Source of the DNA: Metallyticus violacea
Lineage: Eukaryota; Arthropoda; Insecta; Mantodea; Metallyticidae
Reading direction: 5' to 3'
DNA length: 64,000 nt
Assembly: GCA_030762175.1 (NCBI GenBank)
Contig: CM060843.1
Location: 117,496,869-117,560,868 of the forward strand
Below the pieces are notes generated by a model, which did not search any database, was not told where the DNA came from, and saw nothing but the letters and a program-made list of their open reading frames with translations. The position numbers were made by a program, and so were the translations under genes. Shown piece by piece: positions 46,290-57,259 of the stretch. Within the stretch, counting starts at the first letter, position 1. Every line of letters starts with the position of its first letter.

Positions 46290-47190
46290 TATGGAACATA
46301 TATTTAATTTATTTATTATTTATTCTAAAAGCATACTTCTTCTATATTTTCAAATAAATAAATATGACTGTCACATGAGCCTTAACGGCCGTACATGCTA
46401 ATGTCGTCCTTACAGCAATCAAAAGGAACTACTCATATATACATATATACATACATCCATACATATATACATACACATATCCTACATACACACAAATCTA
46501 CATGCATACATGCAAATATACAAATACTTCGATATATTTATGTTTTATATTAATAATTTTATATACAAATACATAAACTTGAGCCTCTCCCCCAACGCCC
46601 CCCTCTTCATTATGGCCATTAGCCTTCTTTGTCGGGTCTTCTCCAGAAATATTCTCAAATAGTGTGTCTCCCATGTACCAGCACTTCCCGATAAATGTTC
46701 AAACTTCTATTGGCATGCAAAAATTGCGTTGATAAATGTTCACTTCTTAAAATATCCTTTCACTGCTTTCTGCCAAAATATACCTCCAGGTATCGCTTTC
46801 TCCGCACAATGGGCAAATTCTCTTCCCGAAAGCATTAACTGTTTTGTTTCCCTTCCAAGCCCCTAACCTGCACCATGCAAGACCATTTCTATCTTCTCTC
46901 TGCCACAGGTATCTAAATAATCCCCCCTCCCCACACTGGATATATTTGAGCCTGCAGATTAAGGGATACTTTTTCTGCCCATTGAGACAAAATATTTTGT
47001 CTACCTATATCTCGCAAACGTCTGTTAACTATTTTCCTACTATTTCGTACAGCGTTCTCTCCCCTTAACCAAGTATACCCTAATCAAATTTTGCCTAAGT
47101 CTTTCCTTATTTTTGATGCTCATCCCGTACCCCACCCTCCCCTTATTTGCTCCCTTAGACTGCTCGAAGAAGAGCTTGATTCCCCCGTTA
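46290..47190 (-). pseudogene. LINE-J 3' fragment, copy 2 (best preserved)
   Basis: Minus-strand frames give L-A-W-C-R-L-G-A-W-K-G-N-K followed by R-I-C-P-L-C-G-E-S-D-T-W-R-Y-I-L-A-E at about 46840-46785. This is a CPxC-type zinc motif after the RT domain, as in Jockey/R1-like arthropod LINEs. Stops and frameshifts occur. Downstream come a 3'-untranslated part with degenerate 'tacatatatacatac' repeats (46435-46515) and the shared block 'gactgtcacatgagcctta'. RT itself is missing, so the insertion is 5'-truncated. Confidence 0.65.
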
Positions 47191-48769
47191 GTTAAAACTG
47201 CATTGTCTTACTTGCAAAGAAGTTATGTGGTACATTTGGTTCTTAGCTGAACTTTCAGTTGTGGTCACACAATCGAATTTACAATAGACTTAAAGGCAGC
47301 AGCAAGACAACCGGACTGACGCGACGCTACCCTCTAGCAGTAATGTGAGAGGTCACGTCAAAGGTTAAAGTTGAACTCAGGCAATTTATAATACAATGGT
47401 TAGCATAGTAAGGTCCCTCTAACAAGTGAAAAACCACCCTCTACTCTTTCCTGCTCGCTTTATCCGTGTCTGTAAGTCACCAACAGCTTTTATCCCACTT
47501 ATAACTTGCCGGTGTTTTCCTTGCTTTCTTTGTATTTCCTTTTATGTTCTCTTTGCTTTGTGCTGAAAGTGGATGATGCTTGCAGCTTCAAGTATTTCGC
47601 ACATGGCTTATTTTACTTAAGACTGTCCAGCATTACTATGAAATATTTTGTGTAAGAAATATTTCGTTAATTAGGAGCCTGAAAGGTGGTAGTTTGCAAT
47701 TCCGAGCCTATTATTATGATTCTTAATTTTCTAGATTTATCAGTTTATATAAACGTAGAAAAATATACTGATAATATTTGCACATTTATATTCTTGGCAT
47801 CTGTGTCTCAAGCTTTCAAATTAATTAAAAATGTACTAATTAGACATTTATCAAAATATACCCAGGTTATTTTACAATACGATCAGTGTAGAGCATTACT
47901 GTATAGTTATTAAATTTGTTCCCTTTATTCTCATTAAAATATGAAGCGTGAACAAGTTTCATCATTATTGCTTAAAAAAGAGAAAATTAAATACAGTGAA
48001 CCATGCAAAATTTTAACAAAATTGAATTCTAGTCTCTGGCTATAAATGGCGATATTTGTTGTTTTAGAAGTTTAATATGAAAATAATATCAAGTTTGTTT
48101 CGACGACAGAGAAAGTGAATTTTTATGTAACACATTTGCTTTTAAAAACTGTAAATTGCTCTTTTATTTTAATATTGTTCTCTAAATACGAGCACAAATT
48201 ATAAGATAGTAAAAGAATAAATTATCTGGACTTGAAGATCTGAACTTTCATTGCGGTAAAATGTGATTTCCTAATAAAAAGGTTCTGTCTCCTAGTACCG
48301 TTTATTAACTGATGAGGTTTTTACACTGTTGTAAATTCATATTTACAGCCATTAATCCTAAGAGTTTGTTAGTGCGTTAGTCACTGGACTACAACTGCTT
48401 CTCTAACAACGATTGAGCAATTCCCAGAAAAGTCCTATATGGGACATGAGAATCCTCACGTCCTGCAAGAGATACATTTTCATGATGTAAAATTGGGGCG
48501 TAGCGTATTCTATCGCAGCGCCGCATTATTGGAATCATCTTTCATATGCCGTTGTATAATGGAAATCGTTCGGCGTTGGTGAGGCTATTGAAAAGCGAAG
48601 AACTCCGTTATAAATTATTTCAGCAACAGGGCACCACCTGTTATACCCCCTATTTCAGATAGATGAAGAGGGTGTCATTTTCTAAATGAATTTGGTAAAC
48701 AAGGTTGCTTATCTTACCCCATTGGACTCTCGTGGAGTTGCAAGCTATACCTCCGAGTATTTAATGCCC

Positions 48770-49004
48770 GTTTTTACTACTTTGGCACCACAGGATGGAC
48801 ACTGAAGATTTATGAGATGAAATAATAAATTAGGAAAGGATATTTTTTTAAGGAAGGAAACGTTCCAGGCCTAAGTTTAGAACTCCTTCCCGGCATTTTC
48901 CATTTATGAGGACTGAGGAAAACCGGGAAAAACCCCAATCAGGGAGGACAGTCCTGGTGGGAAGCGAACCCTAGACGTCCCGCTCAAGAGTTCGCGCCTT
49001 AACG
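48770..49004 (-). mobile_element. SINE-B copy 7, minus strand, fused head-to-head with SINE-A
   Basis: The tail 'taatgcccgtttttactact' is at left, followed by the body blocks and the B box ('aagcgaaccctag' on plus). The head then stops at 'cgccttaacg' (49004). The remaining head ('acctcggccacccgtgg' on plus) is replaced by SINE-A sequence. Confidence 0.85.
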
Positions 49005-49290
49005 GTGTAATGGTAACCATACTTGCCTCCTAAACCTAAGATCGCGGGTTCGATCCCGGCCAGGACCAATGCTTTTTTTTTTGGGAGGGGCATAAAAGTC
49101 CTAAGTAAGACTTCTTTCGGAAGGGAAGTAAAGCTGTGGGTTCCATGTCGTACATTTACGGCACGATAAAGAACCTCAAGCCTGAAAAAAGAGGCCTGTG
49201 AGCAAAATTTGTCGGCCGTTTCACACCCTGAATTGAATGGAAAGCTGATGACCTGAGATATTGAAGAGCGTTCATAAATAAAAGAAATAA
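49005..49290 (+). mobile_element. SINE-A copy 5, lacking the first 12 bases
   Basis: It begins 'gtgtaatggtaaccatactt' inside the tRNA head, directly at the SINE-B breakpoint. B box 'gggttcgatcccgg', core 'aagctgtgggttccatgtcg' and tail 'gaagagcgttcataaataaa' follow. A/T insertions occur after the head. Confidence 0.88.
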
Positions 49291-50207
49291 ATTTGTACCA
49301 TAACAACCGCGGCCACCCTCGGCAGTCCTCTTCCGATGAGTGGTGAATACTTTTGGTGACATTTGAAGGTATCTTGATGTTAATATTTTCAAACTCTCTA
49401 TAAAGTCATCACTATTTACAGGCATCAAACTCTGTTCGTAATTATACAGCTGGATTACATTAATTTACTTTAAAGCTATGAGGTAAAATTAAAGCCGGCT
49501 AGCGAGTGAAATACCCTGTTTAGTGTTACATTTCTTATAAACATGGTGGTGGTTCTATGCAGTTAAATACTACTTTTTCATTAATTAAGTAGTTAAAACG
49601 AATAGAAATTTTATTATTATTTATGATAAATGCCCATAAAATGACAAATAAAATTAATGTAGTAATTGTAGTTGCAGAAATATTTGTAAAATATGATTTT
49701 TTTAAAGCTATACTTATTTTGAATGATAGCGTCGTAAGTGATTTTCAATTCTTCTTTTAGCTGTAATTTAATGAAATATTCTACTTGTTAATTATTCCAG
49801 GAATATTTTAGTGAAAATTAAAATGTATCTGTCGCACTTTTCTTCATGGCTTGCTCCACGTGTTAGCTGGCGTGCCTTGAACGGCGTTGTAAGGTTTCAA
49901 CGCTAAGATTTTACGGCTGCTCTTCAACCGTTGCGTAAGACTAAGACTCCAGTCAACTTAAGGTGAAAGTAATGAACACACGCTACAGAGGCATTCAAAA
50001 ATTACGGGACCACTTTCATGATTTTTAATGTTCTTTTAGCGAATGTCGAAGGAAAAAAAATAATATGTGTGTGTGGTGTGTAGGTCTGTTAACACTCTAG
50101 CAACCGTTTTTTTTTTTTTTTTTTTCCGTTTCCTCTTGGCGAAACTCGAATATAATTATCAATTTACAAATGATTCATCCAGTTCGTTAACCAGAAAAAT
50201 TGGACCA

Positions 50208-50620
50208 TTAGGAGTGGGGGTTAACAGAAAGCGAAAATTTAAAAATTACTCCAGCGGCCCCAGTTTTTGTTTTATCAACGAAACCAGGTATATGCATTAA
50301 AATAAAGTTAAAATTATTTTCGGAAAATCAGCGAAATCAGACTATTAGGAGTGGGGGATTAACCTGAAACCCAAAATTTAAAAAAACGCTCTAATGGCAT
50401 CAATATTTTTTTTTCGCAACAAAACTCTGTATATGCCATTTAGATAAAATAAGAGAAAGTATTTCTTAAAATCAAATTTTACATTTACCAATGAAGGTAT
50501 GCCTGAAAACTGACATGTAAAACGAGCTTTAGTGGCGGTTGTATCGAAAAAATTAGTGATTAAAAAATATATAGAATTATTTTTACATCTAATTAAGTTG
50601 TTTACGATATTGAAATCGAA
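50208..50620 (+). repeat. Degenerate tandem repeat, period about 136-140 bp, three units
   Basis: 'attaggagtggggg.ttaac' opens units at 50208 and 50344, exactly 136 bp apart. Both then show 'aaaatttaaaaa', 'act/gctc.a..ggc', 'tttttt', 'caacaaaac', 'gtatatgc' and 'aaaataa' in register. A third, more diverged unit (about 50485-50620) keeps 'cctgaaaactgacatgtaaaacg', 'ctttagtggc' and 'atcgaaaaaa' in the same order. I do not recognise it; it is satellite-like but short. Confidence 0.75.
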
Positions 50621-51065
50621 AGTTTTAATTTAATGACGTCACCAAATTGAGTTCTGGTACCCCCAATTTTGTTTTTGTTTTGTTCAAACAGATTTGATTA
50701 TTGTGTGTTACAATAAAATTTAAAGAATAGAAGATTAGTTTGCTAATAAAAAATTGGCTAATTTTTTGAGATATGGGTTTGTATTAAAAAGTGAAAAATA
50801 AACGGAAAATAATTTATTTACCGGTAAGGGAAAGTGGTTTGCGATTTATTACATTTAAATTTAAGGATATTTTTATTTTGGTTTTAATGGTAAAATTGAG
50901 TTTAAATTTTAACCTATATATTTTAGGTTAATGATTAATCAGTAGTGCATAATCTATCATTCGTGAAGTGCATCAACTCCTGCATCACATTATATTATTT
51001 TATCAGCCAATATTAGTGTTACTTGTTTTAATTGCAATAAAATTTAAATGAAATTTCTAAGCCTC

Positions 51066-51240
51066 GAAATCATGCGGCTCCCTAGATCGAAGATCGCCAC
51101 CTCTCCATCAGGCAACTTTACAGTTGTCCTCACGAGGCTGGGTGGACCGCGTTCCAGACCTCCCTACTTAGAAAAATTTCTAAACAGGCACCGGAAATCG
51201 AGGCCGGTTCTTCCAGTCAGCTATGCTTAGATCAAGGAAA
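51066..51240 (-). mobile_element. SINE-C copy 3, partial and decayed
   Basis: 'gcggctccctagatcgaaga' and 'cctctccatcaggcaacttt' match the 44.5-kb copy. The head ('ggaaatcgaggccggtt', '...tagatcaagg') is badly eroded, with the B box no longer consensus and part of the D-arm deleted. Confidence 0.75.
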
Positions 51241-51843
51241 TTGTCTGGACAGTGCAGCCTTTAACATACTCAAGAATTATTTTCAGACGGCGTCTGAAGT
51301 TGAGAGCAGCACGCCTGTCATAATATCAGACAGTTTGTAAGTAGACTAATTTTGTATTATGAAAGCAAGAATTGTTATTAAGAATAAGAACAAGTTTATG
51401 TTAAGAGATCAACGTCTTTGTTGTCCATGTGGAGGATATTAACTCTAGTAGGAGCGCCGGTATAATTAATGACAAATATTAGTGACGTAAATTTTACCGT
51501 AGTGTAATGTATTGAAATGGTGTCACTAGAACGGAGAAAAAATAAAGTTTACAGAAATGTGCCTCATGTTGTAGACTTTTACGAAAAATATCCGGCCTGG
51601 AAATAGAAATATTACGGAAGTAGAGATGTTGTACGTTAAAGCAACTTTCATTAACATGTCGGCTGTAGTTGGACATAAGTTAGTACTCATTAAAAAAATA
51701 AAATTAATTTTTTCGTGATATTATTGATTAAAGTTGTGCAAAGGAGCTTGTTCATTGAATAGCTGGCGACTGGTACGACCTTGACCCACGCGGCTTGCTT
51801 TCAGCTGCAAATTGCAGGTCCCCCCCCTCCCGAAAAATCTATA

Positions 51844-51851
51844 CTAATGTA
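51844..51851. repeat. Left target-site duplication of SINE-A copy 6
   Basis: 'ctaatgta' recurs at 52155-52162. Confidence 0.65.
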
Positions 51852-52154
51852 TTTTTTTTTTTTTTGATTGATTTATTTAAGGACGCTCTTTAACAGCTCA
51901 GGTCATCAGCGTCCCATTCAACTCAGAGCGTGAAACGCCCGACAAATTTTGCTCAGAGGCCTCTCTTTCAGGCTTGAGGTTCTTTTTCGTGCCGCAAATG
52001 TACGACACGGGACCCACGGCTTTACTTCCCTTCCGAAGGAAGCCATACTTAGGATTTTTACGCCCGAAAAAATCCATCGGTCCCTGGCCGGGTTCGAACC
52101 CGCGTTTTGGGTATAGGAGGCAAGTATGGTAACCACTACACCACCAGGACCGAC
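51852..52154 (-). mobile_element. SINE-A copy 6, full length, minus strand
   Basis: A poly-T (51852-51865) marks the A-tail. The tail, body and core follow, then the B box ('gggttcgaacccgcg' on plus) and the head end 'ccaccaggaccga' at 52153. It is nearly as well preserved as the 32.95-kb copy. An 8-bp repeat flanks it. Confidence 0.92.
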
Positions 52155-52339
52155 CTAATGTAATTGAATGGAACTTTTTAATGTTTTATTTATTGTCTCT
52201 TTTACTGCGACGCCCGTAGGTTGTGGACTGATATTATAGGTGTAATTCTGTAGGGGTGAATCAAAAGAAATGAATTAATGATGGCGCAAATGAGCTCGGA
52301 GTCGCCTTAAGGCTGTCTAGCATTCACTTTATCAGGGTA

Positions 52340-52455
52340 TGCGAAAAAAAAAAAAAAAAACCTTACCCAGGCAGCTTGACCTGACAGGGAATGGCCCGGG
52401 ACCTCCGAAATAGTAGTCGCGAACGTTACCATTAGTCCGCGAATGCCGTCAGTTA
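52340..52455 (-). mobile_element. tRNA-like SINE relic with A-tail (single copy)
   Basis: On the minus strand, 'ggactaatggtaacgttcgc' looks like an A-box arm and 'ggaggtcccgggccattccc' holds a damaged B box. 'tcaggtcaagctgcctgggt' follows and a 17-base homopolymer lies at 52345-52362. No second copy was seen in the window. Confidence 0.4.
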
Positions 52456-52994
52456 CTGCTGAATTATGAACCAATGAAGTAAAGAAAATGACTAGTAGAT
52501 GAATATTTCATATTCCTAATACGAATGTATAAATATAATTATACTGTGCATTTTTACTTAATAGAAACATTTAAGAATAAACGCCATGTGTTTATTTACG
52601 ACAAATTGATATTTTCTTGTAATAGTATTGTTTTGAAAATAATCTTCATAACATTATAATTACAACGCAGTTGAACTATTGACATTTAGTTTATCTCCTA
52701 ATGTGTGAGGCATTTTAAAAATAGAGTTTGTTTACAGCGTTTAATGTTCTGCTCTTATTGTTTTATTCTTTAGAAAGATGACTAAATGTGGACTCCAGTG
52801 TTTTGATTTAAACGGCCTTACAGTTATGGAATGATTGTACCGAACCTCAGGAAGTAATTCATTTAATTAATTTAATCTTTTATAGAAAATGTTAATGTTA
52901 CAAATTGTACGATATTTCTGTAATTGTATTTTTTAAGTTTGAAAATATGTTATTGTATTGTACTTTACAATATAGAGTGAACTTTTTATAATTT

Positions 52995-53011
52995 ATTGAA
53001 TTTTTTTTAAA
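52995..53011. repeat. Left target-site duplication of SINE-B copy 8
   Basis: 'attgaa' plus eight T and 'aaa' recurs at 53295-53310 with seven T. Confidence 0.8.
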
Positions 53012-53294
53012 CCGCCACGGGTGGCCGAGGTCGTTAAGTCTCGGACTCGTGAGCGGGAGGTCTGGGTTCAAATACCGCCAGGACCGTCCTTCCTGACTGA
53101 GGTTTTTTCCAGGTTTCCCTCAGTCCTCATAAATGGCAAATGCCGGGGAGGTACCCTAAACTTAGGCCTGGAACGATTCCTTCCTTAAAAATAAATCCTT
53201 TCCCAATATATCATTTCATCACATGTATCATCAGTGTCCATCGCCTGTGGTGCCTCTGTAGCAAAAACGAGCGTTATACACTATTCATTCATTC
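53012..53294 (+). mobile_element. SINE-B copy 8, full length
   Basis: It runs from 'ccgccacgggtggccgaggt' to 'aaaacgagcgttatacac' plus a short (ATTC)n tail. The B box 'tgggttcaaataccg' is slightly damaged. A target duplication of about 16 bp with one T of length difference brackets it, which makes the ends firm. Confidence 0.93.
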
Positions 53295-53369
53295 ATTGAA
53301 TTTTTTTAAAGCGTACTTTCGGTTTGGTAAGACAATACTCAATGCGGCATTGTAGTCAGTGTTTTTGGG

Positions 53370-53657
53370 ACCTCCACGGGTGGCCGAGGTCGTTAAGGTG
53401 CGGACTCGTGAGCGGGAGGTATGGGGTTCGAATTCCACTAGGACCGTTCTGCCTGACTGTTTTTTTTTTTTTTTTTTTCAGATTTTCCTCAGTCCTCATA
53501 AATGGCAAATGCTAGGGAGGTACCCTAAACTTAGGCTTGGAACGTTTCCTTTCTTAAAAACTCCTTTCCCAACATATCATTTCATTTCATGCATTATCAG
53601 TGTTCACCGCCTATGGTGCCTCAGTAGTTAAAATCGGCGTTAAACACTATTAAAAAA
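53370..53657 (+). mobile_element. SINE-B copy 9, full length, same strand, 75 bp downstream
   Basis: 'ctccacgggtggccgaggtc' head, consensus B box 'ggggttcgaattcc', a T20-type expansion at 53460-53478 and the body to 'atcggcgttaaacactatt'. Flanks 'agtgtttttggg' (53358) and 'agtgttttggg' (53658) form a target duplication differing by one T. Confidence 0.93.
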
Positions 53658-54552
53658 AGTGTTTTGGGGTTCAATTCACAGACATGTTATGGGAATTTTA
53701 TACACTATTAGTAATTTCCGCGATATTTTCGGCCTACGCAGATTTCAGTTTTGCTTAGCGTTGGCTTTATTCACGTTTATTTTCGGACAGTTGTAATTCC
53801 ACCATTATATGTGGTTTACATTGCTGGGGGACTTCAGAACGCTCTTAGGCGTTGATAAAACTTGTTTTTAAATAACAGACCAGCGCTATTTTAATGAACT
53901 AAAATCTTAATCTTAAATAAATGATTGATGAAATAAGACACATCCTTACCAATGAGACGTTAATAATATTTCAAAAGAGCGCTGAAAATGCTCGTTAAAG
54001 AGAGACCAAAATAAAATAATTCCTACCTACTGTTCCCGATGTGTTTTTACCTCTTCACTTTGTTATCCAAGCACAAGCATTATTGACACTAAAAAGTTTG
54101 ACCAGGCAGTAAAAACTTCCCCTTTATCCCAGTAAAGCCCATCAACTTAAGAAGTGCGGCCGACGTAATCCCCACTCTGCTCTTAGACCAAACACGAGCG
54201 TCATTCACTCTCTCTCTTTGTCGTTGAAGTTGTTTCCCCGCTGCATTAAACTTAGATACCAGTATATATCGTAAAATCACACGAAATGTTATATGACAGA
54301 ATTTATATCTAAGAAATTCTTAGAACTTCAGCGCAAACAAAAGTAAAAACTAGTAATATGATAAAAATCATTGTGTAATAAATATATTTAATTCTTAAAC
54401 ATTTTTGAAAACTTATATCTTAATATCTTAATTAAAACTATCTTTTTCCTTTTATTCATAAGTTTATAGTGGTTGCGTGTACACATGAAGTTAGAAATCA
54501 TGGGATAAACTGAGGTAACTATTTTTAATAAACTCAAACACAAAAGTTGTTT

Positions 54553-54714
54553 ATCACATCCACTTTGCCACTTTGTTGATATTGACTGTAAGATTTACCG
54601 CCACAGTAAATCCCGCCGTTATTTCCATTGTTTGCTTGTAAATTTCGGAATAAATTGTTCACATGTGTTACCTCTTTCATATTTTGGCAGGAGTTTAAAC
54701 CAAAATATTTTAGT
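54553..54714 (-). repeat. Inverted repeat arm 1 (coding-like in minus sense)
   Basis: The reverse complement matches 54899-55060 in order ('ttttggtttaaact.ctgcca', 'taacacatgtgaacaa', 'ttactgt', 'aaatcttacagtcaat', 'caaagtgg'). In the minus frame the arm is open and encodes G-G-I-Y-C-G-G-K-S-Y-S-Q-Y-Q-Q. The family is unrecognised. Confidence 0.7.
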
Positions 54715-54898
54715 ATAATAAAATATCCTGGGGTGGATATCAACAAAATCACGTGGCAGCAATAATATTGATTGGATGACCGGCCTCTTTACTCCCAAAT
54801 TAGTTCGCGAAGTAGTGTAGCTTATTAAATGAATATGCTTGGTAATTTTTATACCTGTCTTTTTCCTTTTATTCTTTTAGGGTGAAGGGAATATTTTG

Positions 54899-55060
54899 TT
54901 AAACATTTTGGTTTAAACTTCTGCCAAAAAGTTGATAGGAAAGAGGCGTAACACATGTGAACAACAAACAACGAAATGCTAAAATTAACGGCGGAGCTTA
55001 CTGTAGCAAAAAATCTTACAGTCAATAGCAACAAAGAGGAATGGCAAAGTGGGAAGTAAT
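54899..55060 (+). repeat. Inverted repeat arm 2 (decayed copy)
   Basis: It is homologous to arm 1 in opposite orientation with a spacer of about 185 bp. Frames are broken by stops here, so this is the more decayed copy. Confidence 0.7.
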
Positions 55061-55382
55061 ATTTTACTATAAAGTTACGAGGGCAGATTATGACAGAAAA
55101 TGCAGCAATTGAACTAAATATGCTGGTTACTGATGGTATGAAATACCTGAATGCTTGCAGAATACACAAAATTTGATTTATATTCCATGTTTCGGAAACA
55201 GCAACAGTAAAATTATTATTCATTTTAATATTGTAATTGTTTTATATTTGCCACAGTGAAAGTTAAATATTCAGTGAGGGCTCAGTTTTCTAGTGATTGT
55301 CGAAGGTCAATAAATATTGACATAAAATAATTATTTCAGCTAATTAAATGACTGTTGGCTGAAAAATGTTTATGGCTGTTAT

Positions 55383-55437
55383 CACCACCACCACCACCAC
55401 CACCACCACCACCACCACCACCACCACCACCACCACC

Positions 55438-55494
<57 letters not shown>

Positions 55495-55500
55495 TCATCA
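55383..55500 (+). repeat. (CAC)n-(CAT)n compound microsatellite
   Basis: About 23 CAC units pass into about 14 CAT units, then 'ctcatcatctcatt'. Confidence 0.97.
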
Positions 55501-56167
55501 TCTCATTCTTAATTTTGATTAAACAAATAATAATACAGATTTGCAAAAAAAATTAAACTTTCTGAAAGCTTTTTTATTTTTGAAATATAGTTCTAAATGT
55601 TCAGCATCTGTGTCTTAAAAATCGTTTCCATTTTACCTATCACATCAAAACTTTTTGAAAATTATGAATAAAAAATTCATATTTTTATAAAAAATGTGTA
55701 TAGCTTAGGCCTTTTATAAAAGAGGCTTATAATTACATGCGTTTATTTCGCAAATGTATATATTAGTCCACGTTATGTTCATCAATAAAATCTTGTTCGT
55801 TTGGTTAAGGCTCTAGAATGTTCTATTAATTTTCTCTTCATTAAGCATGTGCGTAGGTTTCCACGACTGGAATATTGACTTAAAATAATCAATTTATAGA
55901 CTTTGAGGCCTTGACTAGTGGTTTCAGAATGTTTACTGATTGTTTCTGTTGTATTTTGTTCTATAATTTCTTTGGAACATCCAGAAGTAATCCGTCTCCA
56001 TTAGTATTTTCTTTGAATATTTAGTTAGAACCTTTAACCTTGCTTTGCTGCCTGCACCATGTTTTCAGAAAATACATTCAAATGTAAAGGGAGCGTAATT
56101 TGCGATTAGTGTTATGTCTTAAGCACATTTTTCACAATATCTGCATATTCGTAATTTCATAAACTTT

Positions 56168-56692
56168 TCAATAACTTCTTTGAATTCCTTTAAGGTTATT
56201 TTTTCTATAGAAGGCATAGTATTTGAAAATTGTTTGCTCCCATTTGTGGACCCAAAGATACTTGAACAATGTTATTATTTGTCCAATGGTTTTACAAATT
56301 CTGTAACCTCGGACTTCTTTTACTAGAATGAACAAATGCATTTCAGTCATTTGGATAATATAGACAGCTTGTTCATTAGGTCTGGAATGTATTGCAGCAA
56401 AGTAGCTACAGAGCAGCAATATTCTCTGCTGTAGAGGACTATAGACAATTTCGGCAAAGGAGCATACATTGTAAAAGGTAACAAGACAATGTCTTGCAAA
56501 GTATGTCCAAAAAATGTAAGAGAAGACAGAGCTGAATTCTTTACAAACAGTGTAATAGCAATAGGCACAAAGAAAATATTCAATCATATAATCAAAGGAA
56601 CCCTCACCCTTAGAGTTAAATCCAGAAAATAAAAAAGAACCTTTTCGAGGTCTGTGTATGATATATGTATATGCCAACATTCCGTTTAACAA
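56168..56692 (-). CDS. Uncharacterised 174-codon ORF
   Basis: This is the longest non-repeat ORF in the window. At roughly two-thirds AT, stops should occur about every 13 codons, so 174 open codons are unexpected by chance. The product is rich in Tyr, Phe, Cys and Ile, with hydrophobic stretches around residues 36-75 and 85-100 that could be membrane segments. The C-terminal third contains more charged residues (K-E-V-R-G-Y-R) and a basic end. I do not recognise a family. The aromatic bias may only reflect a T-rich strand. No splice or promoter evidence was found, so it may be an exon, a transposon relic or a chance frame. Confidence 0.25.
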   Translation of the reverse strand: MLNGMLAYTYIIHRPRKGSFLFSGFNSKGEGSFDYMIEYFLCAYCYYTVCKEFSSVFSYIFWTYFARHCLVTFYNVCSFAEIVYSPLQQRILLLCSYFAAIHSRPNEQAVYIIQMTEMHLFILVKEVRGYRICKTIGQIITLFKYLWVHKWEQTIFKYYAFYRKNNLKGIQRSY

Positions 56693-57097
56693 GATGGAAA
56701 AAAAATAATTCAGAGAGTTTCTTTAAAAATACACAAGTTAGAAACCTCCCCGGAAGTCGATCCTAACGTAATATTACGAGTCTACAAGACCTCGCTATTT
56801 TACCTCAGAATTAGATAAAAGGGCACAAGAACAGAAAATAAGAGTTTCACCGGGCGATACGACGGATGTGTAGAAAATGTTACTGGGGGGATTTTGTTGC
56901 CTGATCTTGTTGGAAAAAACATTACTAACATCAAAGTTCTAGAAAAAATTACGGCAATTCTTTTGTGGCTAAATGGATTCAAGAAAGAAACTATTTTAGT
57001 AATTGTAAAGAATGTTGCTTCATACAGGAGAAGACAGCAAAATTCTTCAGATGCTGTATCCTTAACTAATTCATATAACCTGCATATAGCAAATAGC

Positions 57098-57125
57098 ACC
57101 TTAACGACCTCGGCCACCCGTGACA
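57098..57125 (-). mobile_element. SINE-B head fragment
   Basis: The minus strand reads 'gtcacgggtggccgaggtcg' plus 'ttaaggtg', only the first 28 bases of SINE-B. Its upstream flank ('caatgcggcat.gta.tcagtgttt' on the minus strand, 57127-57155) matches the flank of copy 9 at 53341-53366. Confidence 0.75.
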
Positions 57126-57259
57126 AAACACTGATTACTATGCCGCATTGAGTTTAGCAAATATAAGTAGCACACTATTTCTACATAAGGAATGCCGTAA
57201 AGTCACTGGGTTACTACAGGCCATTCTACAGAAAATCAGATTGACAATGCTGCAGTTTT

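Noticed and set aside
54849..55223. 124-codon minus-strand ORF
   Set aside because: It is antisense across inverted-repeat arm 2; the homologous arm is open in the opposite sense, so this frame is a shadow.
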